NCBI GenBank assembly: GCA_034638255.1
Contig: JAWPGT010000005.1
Span: 372,001 to 436,000, forward strand
Length of the DNA stretch: 64,000 nucleotides
Direction of reading: 5' to 3'
DNA from: Coprinus comatus
Lineage: Eukaryota > Basidiomycota > Agaricomycetes > Agaricales > Agaricaceae
The position numbers and the translations under genes were made by a program. The stretch's first letter is position 1; every line of letters begins with the position of its first letter. Below the pieces are notes generated by a model. The model saw nothing but the letters and a program-made list of their open reading frames with translations. It searched no databases and was not told the origin of the DNA. Below are positions 46,739-59,305 of the stretch, in pieces.

Positions 46739-49214
46739 TTAGTCGTCTGTAACAACGTATGCGGCGTTGTGGATGCTGACACTACGACCACTTGGGTCAG
46801 ATGAACAACCCCAATCGCCTCTGGGTATCCAGCTAAAAATGAAAATGAAAGTTTTGAGTAAGATATCATTTTTAAGGCGAAAAACAAACGAACCGGACGG
46901 CTGTTTCTGCGGCGGTCTTCGACGGGAAGAGGCCTTTAAAAATATTACATGTTAATAAAAGGTGAAGTAAAGGGGTATATAGATACTTACCATCGAAGAT
47001 TTCGCGTATATAGTAGGCCTCTTTAGTATCTGGTACATCAGTCGTCCAGCGTTCGTGACGTTTAGCAAAAGCGTCATCGGAAACGGTGTTTTCGGCGTGT
47101 TCTTTAATTCTAAATTCATGAAATAAAAAATTTGTTGGTCACAAAGATGGAAAAGGGGGTCTGTGTTTGGAAATAGTTTAACCTACCCATCGATCCAAGA
47201 ATAACCTACACCGTCTGAGAATTGTTCTTTTTGTCTCCAAAGGATGGAACTAGGGAGGTAAGGCTATATCCATAGTTCCAAGGTCACAAGATGAACAAAG
47301 ATAAGAAGAAAAAAAAGGATTGTAATCACCTTGCCACCTTCTGGCGCAATATCAAATGCCTTACGGATAATATACTATGAGAATTAGAACACGGCCGTAA
47401 GTGTTAATGTCACTTAAGCTCTTTCCAAAGAAACGCGTGTTCCAAACGTACCTTTTCCATTCGAGGACGACCATCTTCGTCTAACTCTTGAGCAGTGCCT
47501 TTGTTAAACATCTTGTATTTGGCGTCAATCTTCATGGCTGCATCAAGGAAGGTTTTGTCGAGGAAGGGGACACGAGCTTCCAGACCCCATGCCATGGTGG
47601 ATCTGAGGGCAAAATGGATTAGTCGGACAGGTGTTCGATTAATAATATATGAATGTAAGATAAGACCAAAACCACGGGATCCTGTAACGGCATGAAACTA
47701 ATATCAACTTACTTGTTGGCTCTGAGGCAGTCAGCTGTGTGGAGGTTCTTCACACGTCGAACACATTCCTGATGGAAGGAGTTTGCATCCGGTGCAGCGT
47801 GGAAATAGAGATAACCTGCATATTGTGTAATTGTGGGAGTCAAAAGAAAGGATCAGTCAATAAAGAATAATACGTGCCTCCGAAAATTTCGTCACTTCCT
47901 TCACCACTGAGAACCATCTTGACACCCATGGCCTTGATCTTACGGCTGAGGAGGTACATGGGAGTACTTGCACGAACGGTTGTTACGTCGTAAGTCTCGA
48001 GGTGGTAGATGACTTCTGGAATGGCATCAAGACCTTCTTGCACAGTAAAGGTATACTCATGATGGGTGGTGCCAAGGTAATGAGCTGCTTTCCTAGCAGC
48101 CAACAAGTCAGGCGAGTTTTCCAGGCCGATTGAGAACGAATGAAGCTGGGGCCAGGACGTAAGCGTCGCTAATGAGCAGCATTAGATGCCATCGTCAGAA
48201 CATCGGGGCAACATGGGAAGAATATAGGAAGATATATTTACCGGTTTCATCTACGGGATAGTGGGGAGTAGGTGGCCCACTAATTGTCTCCTGTAGTTTC
48301 TTCTGGCGAGCCTCATGTTGGGCCTGGGCGACCTTTTCTGTCTCCCGAGCAGCGACGGAGGCAATAAGCGAGCTGTCTAAGCCACCACTAAGAAGGACAC
48401 CATAAGGAACCTCTGACATCAGGCGCTTGCGTACGGCAGCTTCAAGCGTCTCACGAAGAAGGGTGAGATCGGCCGGAGTAGTAGGTGATGTGGCGCCTTC
48501 GTCATCCTCGTTCCACCAGGATGGGTTATAGTAGCGTTTCGTGGAGCCATCTGCGCTGTCATACACATGGCCCGGAGGGAAAGATGTGATTTTGTCGCAC
48601 TCGTCGACGATGGCTTTAAGCTCTGAGGCAAAATAGACGGCTCCAGGGTTCTTGGAGCTCCATCCTTGATAAAGTGTTGTGATTCCAATAGGATCGCGTG
48701 CTGCAATGATCCGAGAGGGAGTGACCGACTCGTCGAGAAGGACAAAGGAGAACATCCCGTCTAGTAGGCCACAAAGGTCTGTGTCATGTTTACGGTACTA
48801 TATTTAGGTTGGTGAAAAGGAATACTTTTTCTTTCTGAAAAATGGGCATACGAGAGGGATGATCACTTCACAATCTGAATGAGTCTTGAATTTGACATCT
48901 GGTCCCACTGATGCCCGGAGAGCGACATGATTATAGATTTCACCGTTGACTGCGAGAATTATCTTGTTGTCCTCGCTGACCAGGGGTTGGGCACCAGTGT
49001 CTAGTTCTGGGATTAGAGAAAGATTGTGGGACGACGAGATGCACATACCGACACCGACGATGGCGAGGCGTTCATGAACCAGGATGCTTTTTTTGCCGAC
49101 GAAGCATCCTGACCAATCTGGACCACGATGCCTGAGACGCTTTGAAAGAGCAATAAAGTGAGGGCGAGATTGCGCAGGGTTTTCCAAGCCGTGTACTGCG
49201 AGAATGCCACACAT
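46739..49214 (-). CDS. ASN1: asparagine synthetase (glutamine-hydrolysing)
   Basis: The enzyme makes asparagine from aspartate, glutamine and [13 protein letters not shown] places the glutaminase nucleophile at Cys2, and [11 protein letters not shown] and [10 protein letters not shown] complete the N-terminal domain. The synthetase domain has [16 protein letters not shown] (the SGGxDS pyrophosphate loop), [50 protein letters not shown] and [19 protein letters not shown]. The last exon ends in [20 protein letters not shown] and stops at 46739-46741. Several introns of about 50-90 bp interrupt it. ASN1 and ASN2 cannot be told apart outside yeast, so the symbol is nominal. It is divergent from the syntaxin gene, with 194 bp between ATGs. 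Confidence 0.95.
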
Positions 49215-49408
49215 AGTGCCAGCGAAAGGTTGGAAGCGAGAATTTACGGAAAATAAAAGGAATATAATAATATGACTCGGATAGATAAGGCTGATCGGCT
49301 AAATCATTTGATTTCCCATCATTTCCATCGTTTACGCTGGCCCCGCAGCATGCCCTGCTATAATTATATTACGTCCCAGACCACTTTCTCCCACAACGTC
49401 TCACTTCC

Positions 49409-50708
49409 ATGGCTAGCAGGGACAGGCTTGCAGCAATAAGAGTTCGTCGTTCTCTTCTTTCCCTACACCCCATTGACCCTTTCAATCAATAGGCCAGGCG
49501 TGCTCAAGACTATGAGCTCTCGGATATGTCCCAAGAAGCACATTTGAATGGTTATACCCATACGCCAACAGGGGCACCGACATTTTTGTCAGAGGTGCTG
49601 TACACACCCTGCCATGTGAATGATGTTCCTGACAATCGTCTAGGTTGCATCAATCCAGGAAGCCATAGACACATACAATGAGAATGTGCGGAAGATCGCT
49701 ACTTTGCGTTTGCATTCATTGAATGCGTTGGATGCAGATGCCGAGCGGGACATGTCCGAAGTTGAAGGGTTGACACAAGCTACACGGACCCTAAGTCAGG
49801 CTATTAAGGAAAGGATACGGAGGCTGGAGACTGCACCAGCGGAAGGAGACGTACAGATTCACAACAATCATGTAAGTAAAAGCAATTGGACTGTTACTTT
49901 ACTTGCCAACCTCTGTATAGATAGCTCTACTAAGAAGCAAGTTTCTCGAAGCTATCCAGAACTATCAGCGAGTTGAACAAGAAGGGCGTGTGAAGGTGCG
50001 ACAAAGAGCCGAACGGCAAGTCAGAATAGGTAAGATAGGGGCTACGTAGTTTATATACTTATTGACCCGTAATTCCAGTCAATCCACAGGCAACAGAGGA
50101 AGAGATTGATACAATCGTGGAAGGCGGAGGACAGCAAATCTTTGCACAGGCAGTAAGTCTGGAGTCGTTTATTTCTCTACCATTAAATCCCTTAGCATCT
50201 TGCGCCTAGCTGACCAACTCGACACGATATGCGGAATCAAGAAATGCCTATCGAGAAGTCCAACAGCGGCAACAGGATTTACAGCGAATGGAGAACACGC
50301 TGGTTGAATTGGCTCAATTATTCAATGATGTATATCCACCCCCTCTTTCACGAGTTGAAGTGGCTTCTCATGTTCTATTCTCAGGTGGGAACACTAGTGG
50401 AACAACAGAACCCTGTCGTAGACCAAATCCAGAAAATTGCGAGTGGGGTCCAGGACGACACAGAGAAAGGGTAAGGTTCCTTCGAACTAAAACAAATACT
50501 TTTATTGACCATTGAAATAGACTCGCAGCTGAGGAAGAGGCTATTCGACACGGTGAGATCATAGCCTCCTCTCCATATGAGTACTGTATTGATCAATCAT
50601 TGCGCAGCCCGCAATGCACGTCGAAAACGGTGGATATGTTTCATCATCTTCCTCATTTGCCTTGCAGTCCTTGCAATTATACTTGGTGTTGTGTTTGGTC
50701 GGCAATAG
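49409..50708 (+). CDS. SSO1: plasma-membrane syntaxin (Qa-SNARE), SSO type
   Basis: A t-SNARE for exocytic vesicle fusion at the plasma membrane. Short exons give the N-terminus MASRDRLAAIRARRAQDYEL, an Habc-like three-helix region (VASIQEAIDTYNENVRKI, RTLSQAIKERIRRLET, LLRSKFLEAIQNYQRVEQE) and the SNARE helix (NAYREVQQRQQDLQRMEN, TLVELAQLFNDVGTLVEQQ). The zero-layer Gln lies in VEQQNPVVDQI. It ends with RRKRWICFIIFL and the tail anchor ICLAVLAIILGVVFGRQ. Length (about 300 residues) and order fit fungal Sso1/Sso2 rather than the Golgi or vacuolar syntaxins. Confidence 0.92.
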
Positions 50709-50960
50709 TTTTATGGATAGTGACGATTTTGCCTTAATTTATTTTATGAATTTTCTATCTACCCTTACTCCTTTGTATTTATGCTACTTCACAAAGCATA
50801 TAGTATAATTTATCCTTGGTTTCAGGCTGTCCTACGGTGGAAAGAGGAATGGATATACGCCTGGGTATTTCCAATGATCAAATCAATTGCCACACAAATA
50901 AATTCAAACGGCAATCACACGACGTACATACCTAGCCCCACACTGCACTCTTCCTTCACC

Positions 50961-51935
50961 ATGTCCCCATCATCATCCAGAGGCCGGCGAAGAAATGAAT
51001 CAATCGAGGTGGTTGACGCCAAACAGGCTGTGGACCTGGCGACGGCACAGACGTACTCGGAGAATGTTTTCTTGTTCGTCCCCAATCTCATAGGTCAGCC
51101 CATGTTCACTACTTGCACAACCACTGTTTTAACCACCCTCATTGTAGGCTATTCACGCGTCATCCTCGCGGGCTTGTCCCTGCACTTTATGAGTTACCAT
51201 CCAAAGGCTTGCGCTCTGCTGTACGGCGTGTCATGTTTACTGGACGCAGTGGATGGACAGGCTGCCCGAGCACTGGGACAGACATCCAAGTTCGGAGCCG
51301 TCTTGGATATGGTTACTGATAGGTAATGCTTACTATTGTCCGCAAAGCTTGTTGGGCAGGATATTGACCATGTTTGTCAGGTGTACGACTTCGTGTCTGC
51401 TATGCTACCTGTTTTCCACCTACAAGGATTATGCAATCATCTTCCAGTTTTTGATTGCACTCGACTTCAGCAGCCATTACATGCATATGTATAGGTGAGC
51501 TCTTTTTGCTTGGTCGTACTGATGAGCAGCTGATCTTGGAAAAGTTCGCTGGTGACGGGTTCGAGGAGTCATAAGACAGTCACAAGCGACGTCAGTCGAA
51601 TTCTCTGGTATTATTACAACGATTCGGTGGGTGAATATGCTTTATGTATATTCAATGTGTACTGATGTGTGCTGTAGCGCACTCTTTTCTTTATGTGCGC
51701 TGGGAATGAGCTCTTCTTCGTGTCGTTGTACTTGATGAACTGGATCCCCACCCCAATTGGTCTTCCTGGGTATTTTGCGGCACTTACATGGGCCCAGCTT
51801 ATTGCCATTTTAACTTTCCCTGTGTGTTTGGTCAAGAACATCATAAATGTGGTGCAACTGTGGAAAGCATCAAAGATACTTGTCGGAGTCGACCTTGCGG
51901 AGCGTGCACAGGAGCGAGCTGCGAAGAAACAATAG
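50961..51935 (+). CDS. PIS1: phosphatidylinositol synthase
   Basis: The CDP-alcohol phosphatidyltransferase signature is complete: LDAVDGQAAR, eight residues, then GAVLDMVTD, matching D-x2-DG-x2-AR-x8-G-x3-D-x3-D. The enzyme joins CDP-diacylglycerol and inositol in the ER. TM segments include ENVFLFVPNLIG, YSRVILAGLSLHFMSYHP, LLCYLFSTYKDYAIIF and ELFFVSLYLMNWIP, with LTWAQLIAILTFPVCL near the end. Exons are short, with introns near 51095, 51323, 51494 and 51627. The start at 50961 gives a soluble Ser/Arg-rich head (SPSSSRGRRRNESIE). The basic, Lys-containing end (ERAAKKQ) fits ER retention. Confidence 0.92.
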
Positions 51936-52241
51936 AAGGGACAATATATTCTGCAGGATATCATATCTACTATAATACAAAATACGTGTTTCTAACTCTA
52001 TGATATTATGTCCAAAAATCTTAGTCAAGTGCATTATGTGTTCCGAGAACTATATTCCACATTGGGTATCTCTAAATCACGTGATTCAAGGTACTGTGGG
52101 ATGTTCGCCCCCTAATGAAGGTGGAAGCCTCGTTGAAATCGCTCAGCTCAATGGACAGATTACTATATAGCACCTGGATGCTTTGCAAGCATCGGTCATG
52201 TTGCCTCGCTCATATTTTGTCATCCACCTGCTCTTTCTCCC

Positions 52242-52252
52242 TATATATATAG
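52242..52252 (+). promoter_or_regulatory. TATA box of the pirin gene
   Basis: TATATATATAG at 52242-52252 precedes the chosen ATG at 52393 by 141 bp, leaving a CA/CT-rich leader of about 115 bp. A second TATA word at 52164 is 30 bp from the upstream in-frame ATG at 52198. The two boxes are the reason the N-terminus is ambiguous. Confidence 0.45.
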
Positions 52253-52392
52253 TTGTAGCGGTATATCTTGGTCTTATCCCATCTCATACCCTGTATTCTC
52301 TTGCTCGAACAAACGCCGCTCTTCGTCGATTCTTCAACACCAACACCATAACACCTTTTACAAGTCTACCAACACCGTCTACAATAAACATA

Positions 52393-53295
52393 ATGAGTCC
52401 TATGACATTTGTCGTTCGCAGAAGTGAAGAGCGTGGTCATGCTGATCATGGGTGGCTGAAGACTTTCCATACCTTCTCATTCGCTATGTGAGCGAGAGAA
52501 TAATGTTCTTTTCAAGATATACTGACCTGAGCTCTGACACAGGTATCAGGACGCCAACCACAACCAATTTGGTCCTCTTCGAGTGATCAACGAAGATCGC
52601 ATTGCTCCTCACACGGGTTTTGGAACGCACTCACACCGCGAATTCGAGATTTTCTCGTATGTTGTAGCGGGTGAACTTGAACAGTGAGTTTCCACAACAA
52701 TCACCAAGCAATATACTCACGTTACCGTGCTTTTAGTAAAGATTCAATGGGGAACACTGAAATTCTTAAACGCGGAGACCTTCAAATGACTTCTGCTGGT
52801 ACAGGAATCTCACACTCTGAAAAGGCCCACGGCCTAAAACAAACGCACTTTCTTCAAATTTGGTCTCTTCCTTCTACGTCTCTCCTCCAACCGAAATACT
52901 ACACACGCCACTTTAGTGACCAGGAGAAGAAAGACCAATGGGTCAAGATTGTTGCTCCAGTTGGTTCACCAGGGGTGAAGGACACCCGAGAAGCTGAAGG
53001 TCCTGCACCTGTACGCAGTGCACTTACGCTTTACGCCACCCTTCTTGGTGCGGGAAAGGCTCTTGAAAGACCTTTGGAAGGGAAGAAGGGTTACATCCAT
53101 ATCATTCAGACAAGTGGATATAATACCAAGATTGCATCGGGTGCAGCGGTAAGAATAACTGAACCCGGCTATAGTGAGATAGATTTAAGAGAAGGCGATG
53201 GTGCTTATATTTCTGTTGGACAGAGGGGAGATGTTTTGAGAGTGGACAATATTGGTGATATAATGGCAGAGATCTTGGTATTTGACTTGGATTAA
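52393..53295 (+). CDS. pirin-like cupin protein (YhaK/YhhW type)
   Basis: Bicupin of the pirin family. The N-terminal cupin opens with [20 protein letters not shown] and HTFSFA, then [20 protein letters not shown] and [17 protein letters not shown], which provides His-x-His and Glu metal ligands. Next come [20 protein letters not shown] and [18 protein letters not shown]. The second cupin is degenerate ([30 protein letters not shown]). Some members have quercetin dioxygenase activity in vitro, but the cellular role is open. The start at 52393 matches the usual family N-terminus. An in-frame ATG at 52198 would add 65 residues, including a hydrophobic stretch ([18 protein letters not shown]) and a basic Arg-rich segment, and so could be a targeted isoform. 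Introns lie at about 52488 and 52683. Confidence 0.85.
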
Positions 53296-53481
53296 ATTTC
53301 TTTCATTCCAGTTATACCACAAGTAGCCATTGTATATGTAAAATATTTAGACACAGATCGATTTATGGTTATTACCTCGTTAATTCCCGTATCTGCGGAG
53401 TCCAGGTGGAACGCGTCGGGGTACGCCACGTGACACTATTTTTTGAGAAGGAGCAGACAACAGCTGGTCTAACCTTTGTCA

Positions 53482-56400
53482 TGAACTCAACGGCTCTCCT
53501 GCGCAGGTCGCGGCTTGTAACAAATTCACTACGCCGCTCGTCCCCAGCAGTCTTACACAGACGTCCTATCTCAACCGTACCACCAACAGAGAATACTGAA
53601 CCGTCGGTGTCAACCCCAGATCCCACAGAGCCAGAACCACCTGCAGAGGATGCGGACAGGCCACGTACGCGTAGACCAAGGATAACTACCACGGTGACAA
53701 AGGATGTAGAACCGGTGGAAATTCCTGAAGATTTGGATATATTATGGTGTCCAGCGGAAGAAGAGCATAACGTCAATGCCACACAGACAACATTGCCACC
53801 TTCAGAGGTCTTTGAAGAGGCGTTACACAATCTTCACATTACCCTCCATCCGCAGACACAGCATCGTGCTGCCTATCCATCTTCTCTGGTCCTCCAATCG
53901 AACCTACGCTTGGGCTGTATTGTCCTATTGAAGGTGGTGACTATATTATTGATGCTACCGTAAAAGAACTTGCTCGAAGGATTGGGGCTGAAGTTGTTGT
54001 ACTTGATGCTGTCCAGCTTGCTGCTGGGGAATGGGGTCAATTTGGCAAAGGTTTTCTTTTAAATTGCTGCAAGAGCTTTAAGTACTAACCACGTGCTTTA
54101 TTCAGCGGCAAACACACTCCAACTTCCTCGTAATCCATTGCATTTCACCCCTCCAGTTGTTATTCCGACTTCTAGTCGGAGAGAAGAAGCAGACGATGAT
54201 GATGACTTTGGTTTACCAATGTTTTCGCCTCAGCAAATGACATTGAGTATAATGGCCCCACCTATGCAAGGACGCACGCTTATGACATCGCCACAACGGC
54301 GGACGTCTTCACCGTCCAACAAGATCAAAATATTTTTTGACGCGTTGGTAAATACACCATCAAATTACACTCAAGGAGACAAGGCTTCTTCATCTACGAT
54401 TACGGATCGGCCGCGCTTGATTTATATTCGCGACTACCCGACTCTTGCAGGTTCTTCAGACATTTGGTACCCGCCTTTACTCTCCGCAGTGCGCGCGCGA
54501 CGAAGGGGTCCCATGTCCAGACCATCTTCTATTGTTGCCAATCCAATGACAATTATTTTTGGAATGACCCCTCCCTTGTTGCCATCGAGCACTCCTTCTC
54601 ATGCACCCGAGAACGGTTTAATGAGCGTCCTTATGAGTCGCAGTGCTACCCAAGTGTCTTCTTCCTCAAATAAATCTGGAAAAGTTGACTTTGGCGAAGA
54701 CGAAGCTGCCGAAAAGGCGCGAGAGAAGCGACTCAGAGAAAGGCTGAAGAGATGGGAAAGGCATGATATATCCTTATTTTCCGAATTTCCACCCTTGCAC
54801 TCTGGAAATGAAGTCGAGGAGGAGGGTCGACCATCAAAACCTGAACTTATTGTAATCGGAGGTCCCTCGGGAATGGGTGGTTTTCCGTCTTTGTTTGGAT
54901 CACGTATGGGGTTAGGACAATCCAGCAGAGCCCCGCCTTCTCATGATAGCCAGTCCAATTTTTTCCGCGCTTCCATTTTAGTGCCTGGTATACGATCACC
55001 CACTCATGAGAAAGCGTCTCGCATCGCTCGAAGACGCCAAATAAACGAGTTGACAATGCGTATGGGTGTTGGTGCTATTGGAGGAAAAATAGAAGAAGGG
55101 GCGTTGGTGTCAACTGTTCCTTCAGAGGATTTAGAACCTTCTATAGAGGCAGAAGTCAGTTTTCATCAAGAATCACCATTAACAAAGAGCGAACATAATC
55201 GGTTGTGGGATGAATGGGGAAATAAGCTCGAAATGTGGTCGGACGTCAGAAAAATAGCAGATCGTGCTGTCGGAAATATCATGTCAAGCTCCCTACATAC
55301 ACTCAATTTAGAGAAGATTTCTCTGGAACCAACAGTCATTCCTTGGTCCGCTGTCGAGAGTGCTTGGACGTCTCATAAAGCAAATCATGACCTCCGGAAA
55401 CAGTGGTTGCGTGATATATCACCTTCACACCATGTAGAGCACCAGGAGGATGGAGTTGAGGAACGTGCCAAGGGAGGTGTGGATGAAATTATTGAACGTC
55501 TGAAGTCTGAACATGAGTTGGAGGACCATGAAGAACGGTTATTATCTTGCATTGTCAATCCAGGCATGTCTCTACGATATCGGTGTTTGGTAATAACCTA
55601 ATGATTAACTTGCCTTTTCCTCTAGTTAACATGCCTACCTCCTTCAGTCAAGTTCATTTACCGGTGCACACAATCGACTCAGTGAGGACGATTGTGTCAT
55701 TACCACTTCTCCACCCCCAGGCTTTCAAATCAGGTATTCTTAAGGATCACTCGATGACAGGATGTCTTCTATTTGGCCCTCCTGGAACTGGAAAGACCCT
55801 AATCGTCAGAGCCCTTGCGAAGGAAGCAGGCTGTCGAATGCTCGCCGTATCACCATCCGATGTCATGGATATGGTATGTATTCTTCCTATCGCGTTCAAT
55901 TCAGTTGCTTATTCTTAGTAGTACGTTGGTGAAGGCGAGAAGCTTGTGCGCGCCGTTTTTTCGTTAGCACGCAAACTTTCACCCTGTGTCGTCTTTTTGG
56001 ACGAAATAGATGCATTATTTGGTGCGCGAATGTCAACGCGTGAAAGTGGAGGTGCTTTTGCCCATCGCGGCGTTATCACCGAGTTCATGCAAGAGATGGA
56101 TGGTCTTAAGTCATCAAAAGATGATGCTATCACCGTAATTGGTGCTACAAACCGACCCTTTGACTTGGATGACGCAGTATTGCGCAGGTTGCCCCGTCGG
56201 CTACTTGTAGACTTACCGGGGGAGAAAGAGCGGGAAGGTTCGTATTTCCACCTGAAAGGCGAAGCAATTTATCTCACGTTTTCCTCTAGCAATTCTCAAA
56301 ATCCTTCTCAACGATGAAGTTCTGGCTGCTGACATTGATATCACCCGACTGGCCAAGCAGACGGAGAGTTTCTCTGGATCAGACTTGAAACGTAAGTTTC

Positions 56401-56996
56401 ACATACTCAATTCAAGCGCACACAAAATTAATATTTTTTTTTCACATATAGATCTCTGTGTATCAGCCGCTTTGGACGCAGTTAAGGAATATGTACAGTT
56501 GCCCTGGATAACAACCAGTTCAACCGCTTCAACGCTACAAACCGAACCTGTTAAAGCCGCCCCTGTCAATATAGTTACTCCCAAGCCTGTGGCTGAACCA
56601 ACAAATAGCGATGGTTCGGCTTCAACGGACCAAGTGTCAACTACTATCGGAGAAGTGGAGCATATGCCAGAAACCAGCACAACTACAACGGCTGGGGAGA
56701 CTCAGAACCCTACGGTTCCAGACCCTTCTGAACAGCCTCGGGTGCTACACCTGCGCAACTTCACCAAGGCCTTAAAGGAAATTACGCCGTCCTCTTCGGA
56801 GTCTTTGGGTAGTTTGGCTGAACTACGGAAGTGGAATGAAGAGTTTGGTGAAGGTCGGCAGAATAGGAAACGTCAGCAAGTATGGGGTCGCGGACGTTTC
56901 GGTTTTATTGATGTTACAAAGACCGAAACGGAAGAGGGGCACGTTGTGCCACCACGGACTAAGTCACAGATACTGCAATTATTAGACATGCAATAA
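53482..56996 (+). CDS. mitochondrial AAA+ ATPase, meiotic-clade (Msp1/ATAD1-like)
   Basis: The start at 53482 gives a classical mitochondrial presequence, [20 protein letters not shown], rich in Arg and without acid residues. A large N-terminal region follows ([28 protein letters not shown]) and a linker of more than 400 residues. The C-terminal AAA+ domain has GPPGTGKT (Walker A), [14 protein letters not shown] (Walker B), [19 protein letters not shown] (second region of homology) and FSGSDLK (sensor 2 area). The RRLPRR and ID-x2-LPG-like features place it in the meiotic clade with Msp1, spastin and katanin. The frame breaks at about 53890: AAYPSS reads on one frame, and [19 protein letters not shown] resumes two bases later. 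An intron (about 53864-53931) would also keep the frame but would remove that block. Introns also occur near 55573, 55874, 56237 and 56391. Confidence 0.85.
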
Positions 56997-57052
56997 TATA
57001 ATAGTCATAGACGCCCTGTTATGTTTATCTAGACAATGGTTTGATACAACGA

Positions 57053-58342
57053 CTAGTGCCTTGCACTCCGCCGTGTGCGAGTTACTGGTTGCGTAGGAGA
57101 ATCATCCTCTTCACTATCGTCCTCCGCGACCTGCTTGGTCTTACGTTTCGTTTGTTTGTTCTTCCGTCCTTGTGTCTGCGTGGGTTGTATGGGTTCAGGC
57201 GTTCCTTCATCTTCTCCCTGTTCTTCATCCTCTACTTCACTAGCACTTCCAGCAGTGTTTACACGTTCCTCATGTTCACCTTTCCTGATCGCAAGGTCTC
57301 CAATATGAATAAATGAATCGCTCTTTGGGTCTCTGGGCCATTCGGAGTCGCACAATTTACACAGAAGAGGTCCATTTGCACGAAGGCGGGTATAGCGTTG
57401 GAAACAGTATGTGTGAATATAGCATTTGCAGCCCTGGTGGAAGCAAGCAATGCCTTGAGTAAGAAGCTAGGTTATCATATTAGGTTCTTTGAAGTACGGG
57501 TTGATGATAAAATCTTACCTCATTGCATATTGAACACAAAAGTGTACGGTCCGGGAAGTTATTTCTGAGATATTGATTAAGCTCCATCAGCGAACGTCCT
57601 GACAACGAGTATCGTCCATCTCTATTTGTTATACGGACTTAGCACCGGTGATGATTAGAAATAAAGAATTGGAATACTCACTTGCTTTTTAATAGCCACC
57701 CTTTAGCTACGAAGCTGGAGAGTACAATTTCCGCTTGGCTTTTGGTGATATTACTCTTGGGCTTTATCATACTGACTTCTCGCAGTGCAACCATGGAAGT
57801 TATTGAGTATTTATGCCGCGGAGAATGCATGATTTGCTCAACCTGGGGGGGAACTAAATGAGAGCGTCTTTCATTAGAAGGATATAGTGTCTTACAATGG
57901 CTTTGAAGTATGCTATCTCGGCTGCGGTATAGTCAGTCGCCAATTGGGAAACATCGTCGCTTTTGGTGTTTATCTGCTCATAGTAAATGTGAGAGGTGGG
58001 TGACAAGGATGTAGTTAAGCGCTGACAATACAATACATTGCATTTCCGGATTTCTGATCCCGTGAAACTTGAAAGACGAAGTCGAGGGTGTCTAGTGTGT
58101 TATTCAGCTTACTGACAAACTGGAGCCAACTTTCATCGTTGTCATCCATAGCTAGTTCAAGACCATGAGCCGCTATGAAGAACCATCATTGTTTCAATAT
58201 TAACCTGAACAGAGTTGATTATAGAATGCAAACCATTTGTTGCTTGTATACATTTCAGCCAGATCGTACGGGCAAGTTTTTCTGGTACTGCGCCTCTGGA
58301 CAGCAAAGACTGGAGGAAAAGTTTGGAGACCGGTGAAGACAT
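57053..58342 (-). CDS. NSE1: SMC5/6 complex subunit NSE1
   Basis: A subunit and RING-type ubiquitin ligase of the SMC5-SMC6 DNA-repair complex. From MSSPVSKLFLQSLLSRGAVP the winged-helix-like N-terminal half continues through WLKCIQATN-AAHGLEL, MDDNDESWLQFVSKLN, and TLDFVFKFHGIRNPEMQ. YTAAEIAYFKAIVEQIM, and ITKSQAEIVLSSFVAKGWL, also fit the family. The zinc-binding domain reads CSICNEIVTQGIACFHQGC, YIHTYCFQRY and GPLLCKLCDSEWP, giving a C4HC3 pattern. A Glu/Lys/Thr-rich tail of about 80 residues ends the protein. Exons are short. It is convergent with the AAA+ ATPase, with 56 bp between stops, and head-to-tail with the phosphatidylserine synthase gene. Confidence 0.88.
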
Positions 58343-58507
58343 GCTTGGTGCAGAAACGCGTCGGCAAATGAGAATGTTAATGGACGCGTGTATTACATAA
58401 GCACGTGACAATCCCGTATCCCAAAATAACATCCCAAAAACTTGGACAAGTAAGTAGATAAGGTATACGACTGTAGTTTATCAGAATATCTCAAGATAAA
58501 ATTTCAA

Positions 58508-59305
58508 TCAAAGTTTTGGCACACGCAACGTTTTGCTGACCATGGCTGCAGCCCAACATCCGAAGAATACGCTAATCCAATGCAGCTCCCCTCGTCCGCC
58601 GGCTGTGCCCCATAGCGTAAAAGTTCCATACGGAATACCCTGCTGACCTTCAATCCAACCTTGTTTGGTGAAGTACGACAAAATCCCAACAAGTACAAGT
58701 GAGGAAGGAATGGGAAGGCCTTCAAAATATTTTGCTTTTCCCCCTTTGCCTTTTGGTACGAGAGCGACCGTGGCATTGAAACGAGCCAAGCGTGCAAGAC
58801 CACAGCATATGAAGCCCGTGAGGACGATGGTGTCAAGGAAAGTTCTCAGCCCCACCACAAAAGCAACCAATGCAGGTGCTACTCCAAATGATATCTAAAG
58901 GGATGTTTGGGCATAGTAAAAGTAGAATTGAACAACGGCACGTACGAGATCCGCAAGACTGTCTAATTCTTGTCCCAACATACTACTTGATTTACGCCAT
59001 CTTGCAACCTTTCCATCTAGAAAGTCGAACATGAGGCCTGCCAGTGGGAATGAGAGGGCCATCCACAAATACTCCAAGTCGTTGGTAACCAGGTAGCGCG
59101 CAGACGAGAAAATCGAAAAGGACCCGCAAAATCCATTCATAATGGTGACTAGATCGGCAAGTCGAAAATTCCTGGATGAACAGACAACCAAACCTTGAAT
59201 TTTGTGGCAATCCTCGAACAGACTGTTTTAAGATATAACATACCTGACGAGAGAAAAATGTCCATCTGTTTCTTGATATTGCTGTAATGCATGTTCGTTA
59301 GACAT
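58508..59305 (-). CDS. CHO1: CDP-diacylglycerol-serine O-phosphatidyltransferase
   Basis: Three exons (59305-59244, 59171-58946, 58894-58508) give 224 residues. The start was chosen because it reads [20 protein letters not shown] into [19 protein letters not shown] across a phase-2 intron. The signature DFLDGKVAR, eight residues, then GQELDSLAD matches D-x2-DG-x2-AR-x8-G-x3-D-x3-D. The enzyme makes phosphatidylserine in the ER. Other marks are [34 protein letters not shown] and [13 protein letters not shown]. The length is short compared with yeast Cho1 (276 residues) but has the complete catalytic core. It is the second CDP-alcohol phosphatidyltransferase in this window. Confidence 0.93.
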
